Assembly: GCF_001584335.1 (NCBI RefSeq)
Contig: NZ_LSBB01000001.1
Coordinates: 957,563-1,021,562, forward strand
Direction: 5' to 3'
DNA: 64,000 nt
From: Bacillus atrophaeus
GTDB lineage: Bacteria > Bacillota > Bacilli > Bacillales > Bacillaceae
The notes under the pieces are model-generated. The model saw only the letters and a list, made by a program, of their open reading frames with translations. It did no database searches and was not told the origin of the DNA. The position numbers and the translations under genes were made by a program. This document shows, piece after piece, positions 39,235-47,364 of this stretch (position 1 is its first letter; the number at the start of each line of letters is the position of its first letter).

Positions 39235-39549
39235 TTGAAAAGAAAAGCAGGCGTTATGTTTGTTCATCAAAATAAGTATCAGGAATACAAGAAACGTCAC
39301 GACGAAATTTGGCCAGAGATGGCAGAAGCGCTGAAAGCTCATGGCGCACATAACTATTCTATTTTTCTAGACGAACAAACAGGCTGTTTATTTGCTTATT
39401 TAGAAATAGAGAGTGAAGAGAAGTGGAGCAAGATGGCGGAAACGGAGATTTGTCAAAAATGGTGGAAATCAATGTCGCCATTAATGAAAACAAATCCTGA
39501 CCACAGCCCGGTTTCAAAAGACTTACAGGAAGTATTTCATTTGTCTTAA
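39235..39549 (+). CDS. rhaM: L-rhamnose mutarotase
   Basis: 104 residues from a TTG at 39235 behind GGTGATGATC; an ATG six nt earlier overlaps that site, and the TTG start gives the same length as the B. subtilis protein. Compact ferredoxin-like fold with the conserved RHDEIWPEM (catalytic His about 22), [17 protein letters not shown] and WWKSMSPLM. It interconverts alpha- and beta-L-rhamnose, supplying the isomerase. Between rhaB and rhaA in the same operon. Confidence 0.9.
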   Translation: MKRKAGVMFVHQNKYQEYKKRHDEIWPEMAEALKAHGAHNYSIFLDEQTGCLFAYLEIESEEKWSKMAETEICQKWWKSMSPLMKTNPDHSPVSKDLQEVFHLS

Positions 39550-39579
39550 TCTTTATTCAGAGAAAGGATTGAAGCCGAG

Positions 39580-40854
39580 ATGACAAGTAATGAGAACTTT
39601 GAAAGAGCAAAACAAGAGTACGAAAAATGGGGAATAAATGTAGAACAAGTCTTAGAGAAAATAAAACAAGTCCCGATTTCAATCCATTGCTGGCAGGGTG
39701 ATGACATCGAAGGGTTTGAACCGAATAAAAGCGAACTTTCCGGAGGTATTGACGTGACGGGAAACCACCCCGGAAAAGCGCATACCCCTGAAGAATTAAG
39801 AAGAGATTTAGAGAAAGCACTCTCTCTTATTCCGGGAAAACACCGTGTAAACTTGCATGCCATTTATGCAGAAACAAGTGGGGAAGCTGTCGAACGTGAT
39901 GAACTGCTGCCCCGCCATTTTGAAAAATGGGTGAGATGGGCAAAAGATCGCGGCCTTGGATTAGATTTTAATCCGACATTGTTTTCACACCCCAAAGCGG
40001 CCGACGGTCTTACACTCTCCCACCCTGATATAGAGATCAGGGAATTTTGGATCAATCACTGCATAGCGTGCCGACGTATCGGTGAGTATTTTGGCAAAGA
40101 ATTAGGAACGCCTTGTTTAACAAACATCTGGATACCGGACGGCTATAAAGACATCCCAAGCGACAGGCTGACACCGAGAAAAAGATTAAAAGAGTCATTA
40201 GATCGAATCTTTAAGGAAAACATCAGCGAGAAACACAATCTCGACTCTGTAGAGAGCAAATTATTCGGATTGGGTTCAGAGTCATTTGTCGTCGGCTCAC
40301 ATGAATTTTATCTCGGCTACGCGCTTAAAAATAATAAGCTGTGCTTACTTGATACTGGCCACTTTCATCCGACAGAAGCGGTGTCAAACAAAATCTCAGC
40401 AATGCTGCTTTACAGTGACAAGCTCGCCCTGCACGTCTCGCGCCCGGTCCGCTGGGATAGTGACCATGTCATCACGTTAGACGATGAACTGCGCGAAATT
40501 GCCCTTGAAATAGTCCGTAATGAGGCATTGGATAACGTCATGATCGGCCTCGATTTCTTTGATGCCAGCATTAACCGAGTCGCCGCTTGGACAATCGGGA
40601 CGCGCAATATGATTAAAGCGTTATTGTATGCAATGCTTGTGCCGAACGGACATTTAAAACAATTACAAGAAGAAGGGCGCTTCACAGAAAGGCTGGCTTT
40701 ATTCGAAGAGTTCAAAACGTACCCATTCGGCGCCATCTGGGATTACTACTGCGAACAAATGGGTGTTCCGGTAAAAGAGGCATGGCTGAAAGAAGTAAAG
40801 CAATATGAACGGGAAGTTCTGTTTAAAAGACAGGCGCCGTCCCAAACAGTGTGA
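39580..40854 (+). CDS. rhaA: L-rhamnose isomerase
   Basis: 424 residues. Metal-dependent TIM-barrel isomerase with [12 protein letters not shown] (substrate-binding His/Trp region), [15 protein letters not shown] (metal ligands) and [15 protein letters not shown] near the C-terminus. It converts L-rhamnose to L-rhamnulose, the first committed step. Last gene of the rha cluster, 30 nt after rhaM. No rhamnose transporter is visible in the cluster. Confidence 0.94.
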   Translation: MTSNENFERAKQEYEKWGINVEQVLEKIKQVPISIHCWQGDDIEGFEPNKSELSGGIDVTGNHPGKAHTPEELRRDLEKALSLIPGKHRVNLHAIYAETSGEAVERDELLPRHFEKWVRWAKDRGLGLDFNPTLFSHPKAADGLTLSHPDIEIREFWINHCIACRRIGEYFGKELGTPCLTNIWIPDGYKDIPSDRLTPRKRLKESLDRIFKENISEKHNLDSVESKLFGLGSESFVVGSHEFYLGYALKNNKLCLLDTGHFHPTEAVSNKISAMLLYSDKLALHVSRPVRWDSDHVITLDDELREIALEIVRNEALDNVMIGLDFFDASINRVAAWTIGTRNMIKALLYAMLVPNGHLKQLQEEGRFTERLALFEEFKTYPFGAIWDYYCEQMGVPVKEAWLKEVKQYEREVLFKRQAPSQTV

Positions 40855-40917
40855 GAGCTTTTATTTCCTTAACCGCGAATCATGTCGTACACTGGGGGAA
40901 AGAAAGGAGCTGTCTAT

Positions 40918-41442
40918 ATGAGACTTGAAGGGAAAAAGGTCATCGCTTTCGTCAGTGATGATTTTGAAGATTTAGAGCTTTGGTATCCTGTTTACCGGCT
41001 GAGAGAAGAAGGGGCAATCGTCCATTTGGCAGGAGAAAAGGCGAACCATCAATATAAAGGGAAATACGGTGTTCCGGCTGTTTCCGATTATGATTTCAAA
41101 AGCATTAACGTGAATGAATACGATGCGGTGCTTGTTCCAGGCGGCTGGGCTCCTGATAAACTCAGAAGATATCCGGAGGTTTTGGAGATCATTCGCACGA
41201 TGAATAAAAAAGAAAAACCAATCGGCCAGATTTGTCATGCAGGCTGGGTGCTTATTTCCTCGGGAATATTGTCAGGTAAAAAAGTAACAAGCACACCGGG
41301 CATTAAGGATGATATGACAAATGCAGGGGCTGAATGGTTTGATGAAGCAGTTGTTGTAGACGGACATCTCGTTTCAAGCCGCCGCCCGCCCGACCTTCCG
41401 CAGTACGCAAAAGCGTTTGCCGACATTTTAGCGGGTGAATAA
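40918..41442 (+). CDS. DJ-1/PfpI superfamily protein
   Basis: 174 residues from the ATG behind AAAGGAGCTG. Type 1 glutamine amidotransferase-like fold with the nucleophile Cys in GQICHAGWVLISSG (about residue 105) and an acidic partner in the DDFEDLELWYP loop (about 15-20). Relatives act as deglycases, glyoxalases or proteases under stress. It differs enough from B. subtilis YraA that I give no gene name. About 60 nt behind rhaA, but with its own strong ribosome site. Confidence 0.75.
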   Translation: MRLEGKKVIAFVSDDFEDLELWYPVYRLREEGAIVHLAGEKANHQYKGKYGVPAVSDYDFKSINVNEYDAVLVPGGWAPDKLRRYPEVLEIIRTMNKKEKPIGQICHAGWVLISSGILSGKKVTSTPGIKDDMTNAGAEWFDEAVVVDGHLVSSRRPPDLPQYAKAFADILAGE

Positions 41443-41449
41443 TGTAAGG

Positions 41450-41487
41450 AAATCCGCCGACGGCCAACAGCCGCGGCGGATTTTTTA
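41450..41487. terminator. Terminator between the PfpI gene and yulF
   Basis: AAATCCGCCG ... CGGCGGATTTTTT stem-loop serving converging genes. Confidence 0.8.
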
Positions 41488-42468
41488 ATGATCAGCTGGA
41501 AAAACCACACCGATTTGTTTTCTGGCTTCATCCATAATGTTTAAGGTCATCAACGAGCGGCCGAATGTATTTCCGGCAGATTCAAGCTGTTGCTCTTTGA
41601 TTAATGTGATGAATTCGGCAGCTTCATAAAACATGGCAGGTTTATCGTCGGCGACTGATATGTCCTCAACACGTCCGTCACGGTATCGAATTTCAACCTT
41701 TTCAGGCCGGTGAACGGTATCTAATATTATGGTTCCGTCTTCTCCCTGAATTTCTGCAGGGGAATAAGATGTAGCAATCTTAGAATGCATCAGAACGGCT
41801 TCCAACCCGTCATACGACAGAATAACCGTTCCCTCTCCATCAACGCCGGATGATAAGAGGTATCCGCTCGCTTTGACTTCCTTTGGTTCGCCGAACAGTA
41901 CAACCGCGGGATATATACAATACACTCCTATATCCATTAATGAACCATTGGACAATTCAGGCTTAAACGCATTAAGCACGGTGCCGTTTCTAAAAGCATC
42001 ATATCGGGAAGAGTATTGGCAGTAGCTTGCGGTAAATCTTCGGACTTCCCCGATTTTATGTATGTGGTTTTGTATATTGACGAAATTAGGGAGAAAGGTT
42101 GTCTTCATGGCTTCCATTAAGACAACTTCATTTGCCTTAGCCGCTGAAATCATATCGGCAGCATCTTTGGCGTTTGAAGCAAGCGGTTTTTCGCACAATA
42201 CATGCTTGCCGTGGTTCATAAAGAGAATGGCCTGTTCTTTATGATAAGCATTCGGGCTGGCGATGTATACGGCGTCAAAGCAGTCGCTCGCCGCCATGTC
42301 CTGAAGGTTTGAGAAAGAATGGGCGGCGCCGTGTGTTTTTGCAAATTCGGCAGCGCGTTCATCTGATCTTGAATAAACAGCAGTTAACTGAAAATCTTGA
42401 ATATCAGACGCGGATTGGAGAAAACGTTCCGTAATCCAATTAGTTCCTACAATTGCAAATCGAATCAT
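41485..42468 (-). CDS. yulF: Gfo/Idh/MocA-family oxidoreductase YulF
   Basis: 327 residues. N-terminal Rossmann domain (FAIVGTNWITERFL at 3-16) with the family motif CEKPLASNAKDAADM (about 92-106, Lys of the EKP triad), then the alpha/beta substrate domain. It is an NAD(P)-dependent sugar or polyol dehydrogenase by family; substrate unknown. The ATG follows GGAG. B. subtilis YulF is nearly the same length. Confidence 0.85.
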   Translation of the reverse strand: MIRFAIVGTNWITERFLQSASDIQDFQLTAVYSRSDERAAEFAKTHGAAHSFSNLQDMAASDCFDAVYIASPNAYHKEQAILFMNHGKHVLCEKPLASNAKDAADMISAAKANEVVLMEAMKTTFLPNFVNIQNHIHKIGEVRRFTASYCQYSSRYDAFRNGTVLNAFKPELSNGSLMDIGVYCIYPAVVLFGEPKEVKASGYLLSSGVDGEGTVILSYDGLEAVLMHSKIATSYSPAEIQGEDGTIILDTVHRPEKVEIRYRDGRVEDISVADDKPAMFYEAAEFITLIKEQQLESAGNTFGRSLMTLNIMDEARKQIGVVFPADH

Positions 42469-42757
42469 AATGATTGCTCCTTTTTATACAAGATATCTTT
42501 AATTATAGCTGTTTTTTCTGAGAAAAGGGATAAAGAGAGACGGAAACAAATATGAAAGCGAAAACGGCGAGCTTTGGCGGCACAAGCATTTTTTATTTTA
42601 TCTGAAAATCTAAGCTATATCGGGATGGACCGCGGCAATACTACCAGTGTCAGTTGCATGAACAACAGAAAAATCCAATTCTTAAGCGGTTTTCATTTTT
42701 CATTATATGAGCGATAGTGTACAATTTAAATAAAATATGTATGACGGAGGAACGACA

Positions 42758-43924
42758 GTGGAAACGTTGCAAACATGGAGCGGCAGATTCAAGCGATTCT
42801 TCTTAGATAATAAATTTGTCTTATTTTTACTTGTTTTGCTGCTCATCGGCTTAAATATACTGGTTTTTACTAAAACATCATTTATCTTTACTCCAATTAT
42901 CGTTCTGCTCAAAACAATATCACTGCCAATTATTTTAACGGGCATTGTCTTTTATCTGCTAAATCCTATAGTCGATTTCCTTGAACGGAGAAAAGTAAAA
43001 AGGATTTATTCCATTTTGCTGCTATATATCTTAATTATCGGGCTGATTACGATCACCATCGTGTCAATCATTCCATTTTTGAAAGAGCAGATCATGAGTT
43101 TGATTGATAATCTGCCGAGATATGTGGATATTGTAGAAGATCAGACCGCACAGCTGATCGGCAGTGATTTTGTCAATCAGGCGCAGCAGACGATGAATAT
43201 TAATATTTCAGATCTGGCCAACAAAGTATCAGATCAGGCGGCAACAATTGTGAACAGCACATTTACAGGCGTGGGGAATTTTATCGGCGCGATTACCGAG
43301 ATCGTGATTTCTATTATAACGGTGCCATTTATTCTTTTCTATCTGTTAAAAGACGGAAAGAAATTGCCGGTTTACATATTAAAATTTGTGCCGACTCGCT
43401 TAAAAGAACAGACATTCACTGTATTAAGCGAAATGAACCACCGTTTAAGTTCCTATATCAGAGGCCAGATTATCGTCAGCTTCTGCATCGGTTTTTTGCT
43501 ATTTATCGGTTATCTGATTATCGGTCTAGATTATGCATCTCTGCTTGCGATCATCGCAGCATGTACAAGCATTGTTCCGTATTTGGGCCCGACAATCGCG
43601 ATTACACCCGCCATTATCATTGCGCTTGTCACATCGCCTCTTATGCTGCTGAAGCTTGTGATTGTGTGGACAATCGTCCAGCTGATTGAAGGGAAACTGA
43701 TTTCTCCGCAAATTATGGGGAAAAACCTTCATATTCATCCCATCACCATCATTTTCGTTCTCTTAACCGCAGGCAAGCTTTTCGGCGTTGTCGGAATTAT
43801 TCTGGCAATCCCCGGCTATGCCGTAGTTAAAGTGATAACAACCCATTTATTTGACTGGTTTAAAATGCGCTCCAATTTATACGGTGAAGAAAAAAATGGA
43901 CGTGCTGCAGGTCATAAAAAGTAG
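42758..43924 (+). CDS. yubA: AI-2E family transporter / permease YubA
   Basis: 388 residues from a GTG behind GGAGG; the ATG at 42737 lies upstream of that site. Eight or so membrane helices with the family block [18 protein letters not shown] and the conserved [22 protein letters not shown] stretch in the second half. The family includes exporters of autoinducer-2 and Na+/H+ antiporters; YubA's substrate is not known. A possible -10 (TACAAT) lies about 40 nt upstream. Precedes uppP. Confidence 0.85.
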   Translation: METLQTWSGRFKRFFLDNKFVLFLLVLLLIGLNILVFTKTSFIFTPIIVLLKTISLPIILTGIVFYLLNPIVDFLERRKVKRIYSILLLYILIIGLITITIVSIIPFLKEQIMSLIDNLPRYVDIVEDQTAQLIGSDFVNQAQQTMNINISDLANKVSDQAATIVNSTFTGVGNFIGAITEIVISIITVPFILFYLLKDGKKLPVYILKFVPTRLKEQTFTVLSEMNHRLSSYIRGQIIVSFCIGFLLFIGYLIIGLDYASLLAIIAACTSIVPYLGPTIAITPAIIIALVTSPLMLLKLVIVWTIVQLIEGKLISPQIMGKNLHIHPITIIFVLLTAGKLFGVVGIILAIPGYAVVKVITTHLFDWFKMRSNLYGEEKNGRAAGHKK

Positions 43925-44014
43925 GCATGACCGATATTTATAGAAGACGGGCTTTCCATTAATGGAAAGCTTCAGTTTTGCCAAAAATAAATGTCTGATG
44001 AAGGGAAGAAAATC

Positions 44015-44845
44015 ATGACTCTATGGGAGATTTTTGTAGCAGCTGTTTTAGGGATAGTAGAGGGGTTAACAGAGTACGCGCCGGTTTCTTCTACGGGACA
44101 TATGATCATAGTTGATGACATCTGGCTCAAATCTAAGAGCCTCATGACGCCTGAAGCGGCAAACACATTTAAAGTGGTCATCCAGCTAGGTTCAATTCTG
44201 GCCGTAGCCATTGTATTTAAAGACCGTATTCTGAATTTGCTGGGAATGAAAAAAAACATCACAAGCGATCAAACGAAAGGGCACAAACTGAGCATTGCCC
44301 AAATTGCAGTAGGTCTTGTTCCTGCCACAATCCTCGGCTTTTTGTTCGAAGATTACATTGATCAATATTTGTTTTCCGTCAAAACCGTAGCATTCGGTTT
44401 AATCGCCGGTGCCATATTGATGCTTGCGGCCGACTTTATGAACAAAAGAAAAGAAACAACGGAAACGGTGGACCGAATCACATATAAACAAGCGATCGGA
44501 GCCGGATTATTTCAATGTCTCGCATTATGGCCGGGCTTTTCCCGTTCAGGCTCAACAATCGCCGGAGGTGTCATTCTCGGTTTAAATCACCGAGCCGCCG
44601 CCGACTTCACTTTCATTATGGCGATTCCGATCATGATTGGCGCAAGCACTTTAACGCTTGTGAAAAACTGGGATAGCTTAAACGCGGATCTTCTGCCGTT
44701 TTTTTCCGTCGGCTTTATCAGTGCGTTCATCGTGGCTCTGTTCGTCGTCCGCTTTTTCTTACGGCTCATTAACAAAATCAAGCTTGTTCCATTCGCGATC
44801 TACAGAATCATTCTCGGCATTGTGTTGCTGATGATCTTCTTCTAA
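44015..44845 (+). CDS. uppP: Undecaprenyl-diphosphate phosphatase (UppP/BacA)
   Basis: 276 residues from the ATG behind GAAGGGAAG; this start gives the length of B. subtilis YubB. Integral membrane enzyme with both BacA signatures: EGLTEYAPVSSTGH (about 17-30) and WPGFSRSGSTIAGG (about 170). It dephosphorylates undecaprenyl pyrophosphate to recycle the lipid carrier for cell-wall synthesis. Overproduction gives bacitracin resistance in related organisms. Confidence 0.94.
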   Translation: MTLWEIFVAAVLGIVEGLTEYAPVSSTGHMIIVDDIWLKSKSLMTPEAANTFKVVIQLGSILAVAIVFKDRILNLLGMKKNITSDQTKGHKLSIAQIAVGLVPATILGFLFEDYIDQYLFSVKTVAFGLIAGAILMLAADFMNKRKETTETVDRITYKQAIGAGLFQCLALWPGFSRSGSTIAGGVILGLNHRAAADFTFIMAIPIMIGASTLTLVKNWDSLNADLLPFFSVGFISAFIVALFVVRFFLRLINKIKLVPFAIYRIILGIVLLMIFF

Positions 44846-44849
44846 AATA

Positions 44850-44882
44850 AAAATAAGACCTCTGAGCAGGTCTTATTTTTTA
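44850..44882 (+). terminator. Terminator of uppP
   Basis: AAAATAAGACC/GGTCTTATTTTTT stem-loop. Confidence 0.85.
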
Positions 44883-44894
44883 TTTAGGAATCAA

Positions 44895-45020
44895 TCATTT
44901 AAGATGATGCAGCAATAAAAATGTCTTCCTTATCATAAATCTAATTCCATAAAACAACACTTCAAATAAATCAGCATATTCAAACCACTCGCTTCTTTTT
45001 TTCTTACTTCTCTTTTCCAT
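44895..45020 (-). CDS. Small basic protein, unidentified
   Basis: 41 residues beginning MEKRSKKKRSEWFEYADLFE, followed by an amphipathic or weakly hydrophobic helix and ending LLLHHLK. A GAGGTGA ribosome site lies 6 nt before the ATG. The frame continues upstream to 45146 but that part is low-complexity Phe-rich and runs into the tRNA. It lies between uppP and the tRNA gene, transcribed towards uppP. No family recognised. Confidence 0.55.
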   Translation of the reverse strand: MEKRSKKKRSEWFEYADLFEVLFYGIRFMIRKTFLLLHHLK

Positions 45021-45138
45021 AACAGTCACCTCGTCTGCTATACGTACGAAAATCAAATAAAAAAGTTCCTCTAAAAAGAAAAAAACAACTTGTGTTTCCA
45101 AAAAAAATCTTCTATAATAAAACATGACGTTATAACAC

Positions 45139-45211
45139 GGGGCCATAGCTCAGCTGGGAGAGCGCTACGCTGGCAGCGTAGAGGTCAGGGGTTCGAGCCC
45201 CCTTGGCTCCA
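45139..45211 (+). tRNA. tRNA-Ala (anticodon GGC)
   Basis: 73 nt forming a full cloverleaf: acceptor arm GGGGCCA/TGGCTCC (one G-T), D arm, anticodon stem CTACG/CGTAG with loop CTGGCAG (anticodon GGC at 45172-45174), T arm AGGGGTTCGAGCCCCCT. The discriminator base is A and CCA is not encoded. The 3' half is repeated at 47001-47044, so the gene serves as the attachment site of the element that follows. Confidence 0.95.
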
Positions 45212-45218
45212 TACCTTC

Positions 45219-45246
45219 AAAACCCTTATTCTATAAGGGTTTTTTT
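45219..45246 (+). terminator. Terminator behind tRNA-Ala, supplied by the element
   Basis: AACCCTTAT/ATAAGGGTT stem-loop followed by T6, starting 8 nt after the tRNA inside the left end of the element. Confidence 0.8.
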
Positions 45247-45282
45247 GTTTGTCAGGAATAGAGCCAATAACCCAAATAAGCA

Positions 45283-45302
45283 ATTGGGAACGATTTGGGG
45301 AC
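45283..45302 (+). repeat. Phased short repeats, left end of the element
   Basis: ATTGGGAAC (45283-45291) and TTTGGGGAC (45294-45302), 11 bp apart. They have the same orientation and consensus as the three copies near the right end. They lie between the integrase fragment and the attachment core, where arm-type integrase sites are expected. Confidence 0.55.
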
Positions 45303-45324
45303 CGAAATTTTATTTTGAGGTCAT

Positions 45325-45640
45325 TTAGTTGCTTTTCACCTTAAATTTCGGGTTAAATTGATCAAAATATTGAGCTGTCTCATTTTCAAGTTTTTCGGTA
45401 ACGTGACCGAAAATATCTGATGTTATTCGTCTGCTTGCGTGACCAGCACGTTTTTGAATTGCACTCATATTTTCACCGGCTTCAATAAGGAGAGCCACCA
45501 TTGTATGCCGCAGATCATGGAGCCGAATATCTTTGAGCCCGTACTTGTTCTTTATTTTCGCCCACTTTGCAGTAGAGGTAGTGTAGTAATAATTAGTTAA
45601 GTCTTTAATTGGGCATTCAGCTGGAGTTTTAATAATGTGA
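45325..45640 (-). pseudogene. C-terminal fragment of a phage-type tyrosine integrase
   Basis: About 104 residues with no start codon of its own; the frame begins in the 3' end of arr. The tyrosine-recombinase catalytic region is visible: LHDLRHTMVALLIEAG (His-x-x-Arg) and AGHASRRIT. At the nucleophile position the sequence reads TSDIFGHVTEKL, where relatives have DIYGHV, so the catalytic Tyr appears replaced by Phe. The N-terminal and core-binding domains are missing. It faces the left attachment site, the usual arrangement for an integrase. Confidence 0.85.
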
Positions 45641-45643
45641 TAA

Positions 45644-46060
45644 TCAATCGTATATTACATTTTTTCCTTCTTCACTTAACTTTTTTAAAGATGTAAGCAT
45701 ATGATTTATTTCTTCATCTGAATGCCTTTCCCATGAACCTAATTCAGCTACTATTTTCAAAGGAGATTTAGATCTATAAGAACGTGTTGGGTTTCCAGGG
45801 AATTTTTTGTCAGTTAAATTCGGATCATTTTCAAAATCGCCTAATGGTTCTACAATATAAATTCTCTCTTTTGAATTAGATCTTGCTAATTCAGCACCCC
45901 ATTTAGCAGCGTTTAATGTTCCAGTAAAATAGATATAGTTAGATTTTTTATCCTGATAATTGGATAAATACAACGGTTCAAGCAGGTCTCCAATTTTCAG
46001 TTCTGCTTTAGTACCATGAAAAAACGGACCAGGATCTAAGACGTTTTTTTTGTCATTCAT
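45644..46060 (-). CDS. arr: NAD+-rifampin ADP-ribosyltransferase (Arr)
   Basis: 138 residues, the full length of the Arr family. Hallmarks: FFHGTKAELKIGDLL (His15), YIYFTGTLNAAKWGAEL (Tyr44), and FENDPNLTDKKFPGNPTRSY, the conserved block with the family's acidic residue. The enzyme transfers ADP-ribose from NAD+ to the C23 hydroxyl of rifamycins, inactivating the drug. The ATG follows AAGGGATG. It lies inside a small tRNA-borne element next to a truncated integrase, so it was probably acquired horizontally. No catalytic residue appears to be missing. Confidence 0.92.
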   Translation of the reverse strand: MNDKKNVLDPGPFFHGTKAELKIGDLLEPLYLSNYQDKKSNYIYFTGTLNAAKWGAELARSNSKERIYIVEPLGDFENDPNLTDKKFPGNPTRSYRSKSPLKIVAELGSWERHSDEEINHMLTSLKKLSEEGKNVIYD

Positions 46061-46199
46061 ATAGCCACATCCCTTATACTTTTAGACTTGCGTATAATAG
46101 TATAAGGCAGGACAAGAGCGAAAAAACAGTCTATAAATAATCCTCAGATAGGGTTATAATGTAAGTAGAGACTAAGATGTTATCGTAAACCATCTCAAT

Positions 46200-46234
46200 A
46201 AAAAAGACTGCTTGCTAGTTAGCAGTCTTTTTTT
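46200..46234. terminator. Terminator within the element
   Basis: AAAAAAGACTGCT/AGCAGTCTTTTTTT perfect stem-loop with A and T flanks on both strands, upstream of arr and downstream of the 38-codon remnant. Confidence 0.8.
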
Positions 46235-46247
46235 ACTTCCAAAATTC

Positions 46248-46364
46248 TCACCACTTCTTTTTTTCCTCAGCAACAGCAAGTTGTTTTCTCGTCTCTTGGA
46301 TTTCACGTATATAGCTCATACTTTGTTGATCCATACGTTCCACAAGCTTTTTATTAAACTCCAT
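46248..46364 (-). pseudogene. Remnant ORF resembling the C-terminus of a plasmid/phage MerR-type (DUF3967-like) protein
   Basis: 38 codons beginning MEFNKKLVERMDQQSMSYI and ending EEKKKW, predicted all-helical. A strong AGGAGG lies upstream at about 46398, too far for this ATG and followed by no usual start codon. The LVERMDQQ pattern recalls the coiled C-terminal part of DUF3967/MerR-like proteins. Probably a truncated leftover rather than a working gene. Confidence 0.4.
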
Positions 46365-46550
46365 TTGTTCATTTAATCTTATTTTTATGATTTGTGTCCT
46401 CCTGTCAATTTTACTCTTTGAAGCGCAGTTCCTGCCGGTATGTAAGAAACTGCTCTAAGAATTGCTTTCGATCCATATTTGCTTCTTGTAATCTCATCCA
46501 TAACGAATCCAATTGATAAATAAAGCCCAACTCATATGAGAAGGGCTTTT

Positions 46551-46739
46551 TTAAATAATCCATATTTTCATTTCTTTATCCCAAGAAAGAGCGCCTTTGC
46601 GGATCAGGCTTTTTGTGACCTCTCGTATTTCTTGTTCGCCTTTCCCGGTCTTTCTTTTCAGTTCGGGAAGAGTTGGTTTTTTTCCATATAGACGCATATT
46701 AACAAAGATTTGATATAACTTGCGTTCAAAATCAGTCAT
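46551..46739 (-). CDS. Small winged-helix-like protein under a LexA-type box
   Basis: 62 residues from the ATG behind AAGGAGATG. The pattern MTDFERKLYQIFVNMRLYG ... PTLPELKRKTG ... LIRKGALSWDKEMKIWII suggests a small winged helix with a beta-hairpin at the C-terminus. No name can be given. The putative promoter contains CGAACGAGAGTTCT, a LexA-like operator, so the gene may be DNA-damage inducible. It is the only other intact-looking gene of the element apart from arr. Confidence 0.6.
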   Translation of the reverse strand: MTDFERKLYQIFVNMRLYGKKPTLPELKRKTGKGEQEIREVTKSLIRKGALSWDKEMKIWII

Positions 46740-46767
46740 TTGTCCATCTCCTTGCACAAATTGTATA

Positions 46768-46781
46768 CGAACGAGAGTTCT
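46768..46781. promoter_or_regulatory. LexA (DinR)-like operator
   Basis: CGAACGAGAGTTCT fits CGAACnnnnGTTCG except for the last base. It overlaps a minus-strand promoter with TTGATA and TACAAT 18 bp apart, which would drive the 62-codon gene. Confidence 0.6.
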
Positions 46782-46852
46782 GATATCAACTCAGAAAAAT
46801 AGAATTGTTTTCAACATAGATTTGTTCAAAGAAGAAGTGCGTTATAATTCCA

Positions 46853-46882
46853 TTTGGGGACAGATGGGGACGAATTGGGGAC
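46853..46882 (+). repeat. Phased short repeats, right end of the element
   Basis: TTTGGGGAC (46853-46861), ATGGGGAC (46864-46871) and ATTGGGGAC (46874-46882), spaced 10-11 bp, same orientation as the two copies near the left end. Confidence 0.55.
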
Positions 46883-46937
46883 CAACTTCTTCATTTTTAA
46901 TCAAAAAAGAATATTTTTAATCAGAAACTTATGTAAG

Positions 46938-46959
46938 AAAACCCTATAAAATAGGGTTT
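46938..46959. other. Hairpin near the right end of the element
   Basis: AAAACCCTAT/ATAGGGTTT stem with a 3-nt loop but no T-tract. Similar to the AACCCTTAT hairpin at the left end. Confidence 0.45.
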
Positions 46960-47000
46960 GGGAATAAAACTGCTGTTCGTATCAGAAACGTATCTCCACA

Positions 47001-47044
47001 CTGGCAGCGTAGAGGTCAGGGGTTCGAGCCTCCTTGGCTCCATA
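47001..47044 (+). repeat. Right attachment-site copy of the tRNA-Ala 3' half
   Basis: 44 nt identical to 45170-45213 except for one C-to-T change in the T arm. It lacks the 5' half and cannot fold as a tRNA. It marks the right junction of the element. Confidence 0.9.
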
Positions 47045-47059
47045 AATATGATTGTCTGG

Positions 47060-47087
47060 CAAAAGCTTTTGAAGCTTTTGTTTTTTT
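47060..47087 (+). terminator. Terminator behind the right attachment site
   Basis: CAAAAGCTT/AAGCTTTTG followed by T7, 16 nt after the tRNA-derived repeat. Probably the original terminator of the tRNA gene before insertion. From here to 47364 I see only a second weak hairpin (AAGCTAAT/ATTAGCTT, about 47232-47263) and no gene. Confidence 0.75.
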
Positions 47088-47364
47088 GTGCTGAAACCCA
47101 GTGCCGTTGACAAATCCCAAGCAGTTTGAAATAATGACTGAGTTTAATGCTCATTTTTTCACATATTATAATAAAATAATAAATGATAAAATCCTTCGTC
47201 ATAGATGCACCTATGGGGCAAGGATTAATGGTAAGCTAATGGCCTATTTCATCTATTAGCTTCTTTTGCTTTGATAAAAATGATACGCACAAGGGACAGT
47301 CAATCGTCAGGCCCGTCCGCGTTTTCTTCTATTTAATCAGGACATTATAGAAAGGAATGACAAC

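Larger units (their letters stand above)
45170..47044. mobile_element. Relic integrative element in tRNA-Ala carrying a rifampin-resistance gene
   Basis: Bounded by 44-bp direct repeats, 45170-45213 (inside the tRNA gene) and 47001-47044, which differ at one base. Contents: C-terminal fragment of a tyrosine integrase next to the left boundary and facing it, arr, a remnant small ORF, and a 62-codon gene behind a LexA-like box. Short repeats of the type TTTGGGGAC lie near both ends with 10-11 bp spacing. At about 1.9 kb it is too small to be a functional prophage or conjugative element and looks like a decayed, internally deleted one. Confidence 0.85.

Noticed and set aside
46407..46480. 21-codon frame starting MDRKQFLEQF within the element
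   Set aside because: No ribosome site and too short to support without homology.
46720..47202. Open frames across the right end of the element, one on each strand
   Set aside because: They run through the phased repeats and the tRNA-derived repeat, have no ribosome site and no recognisable sequence.
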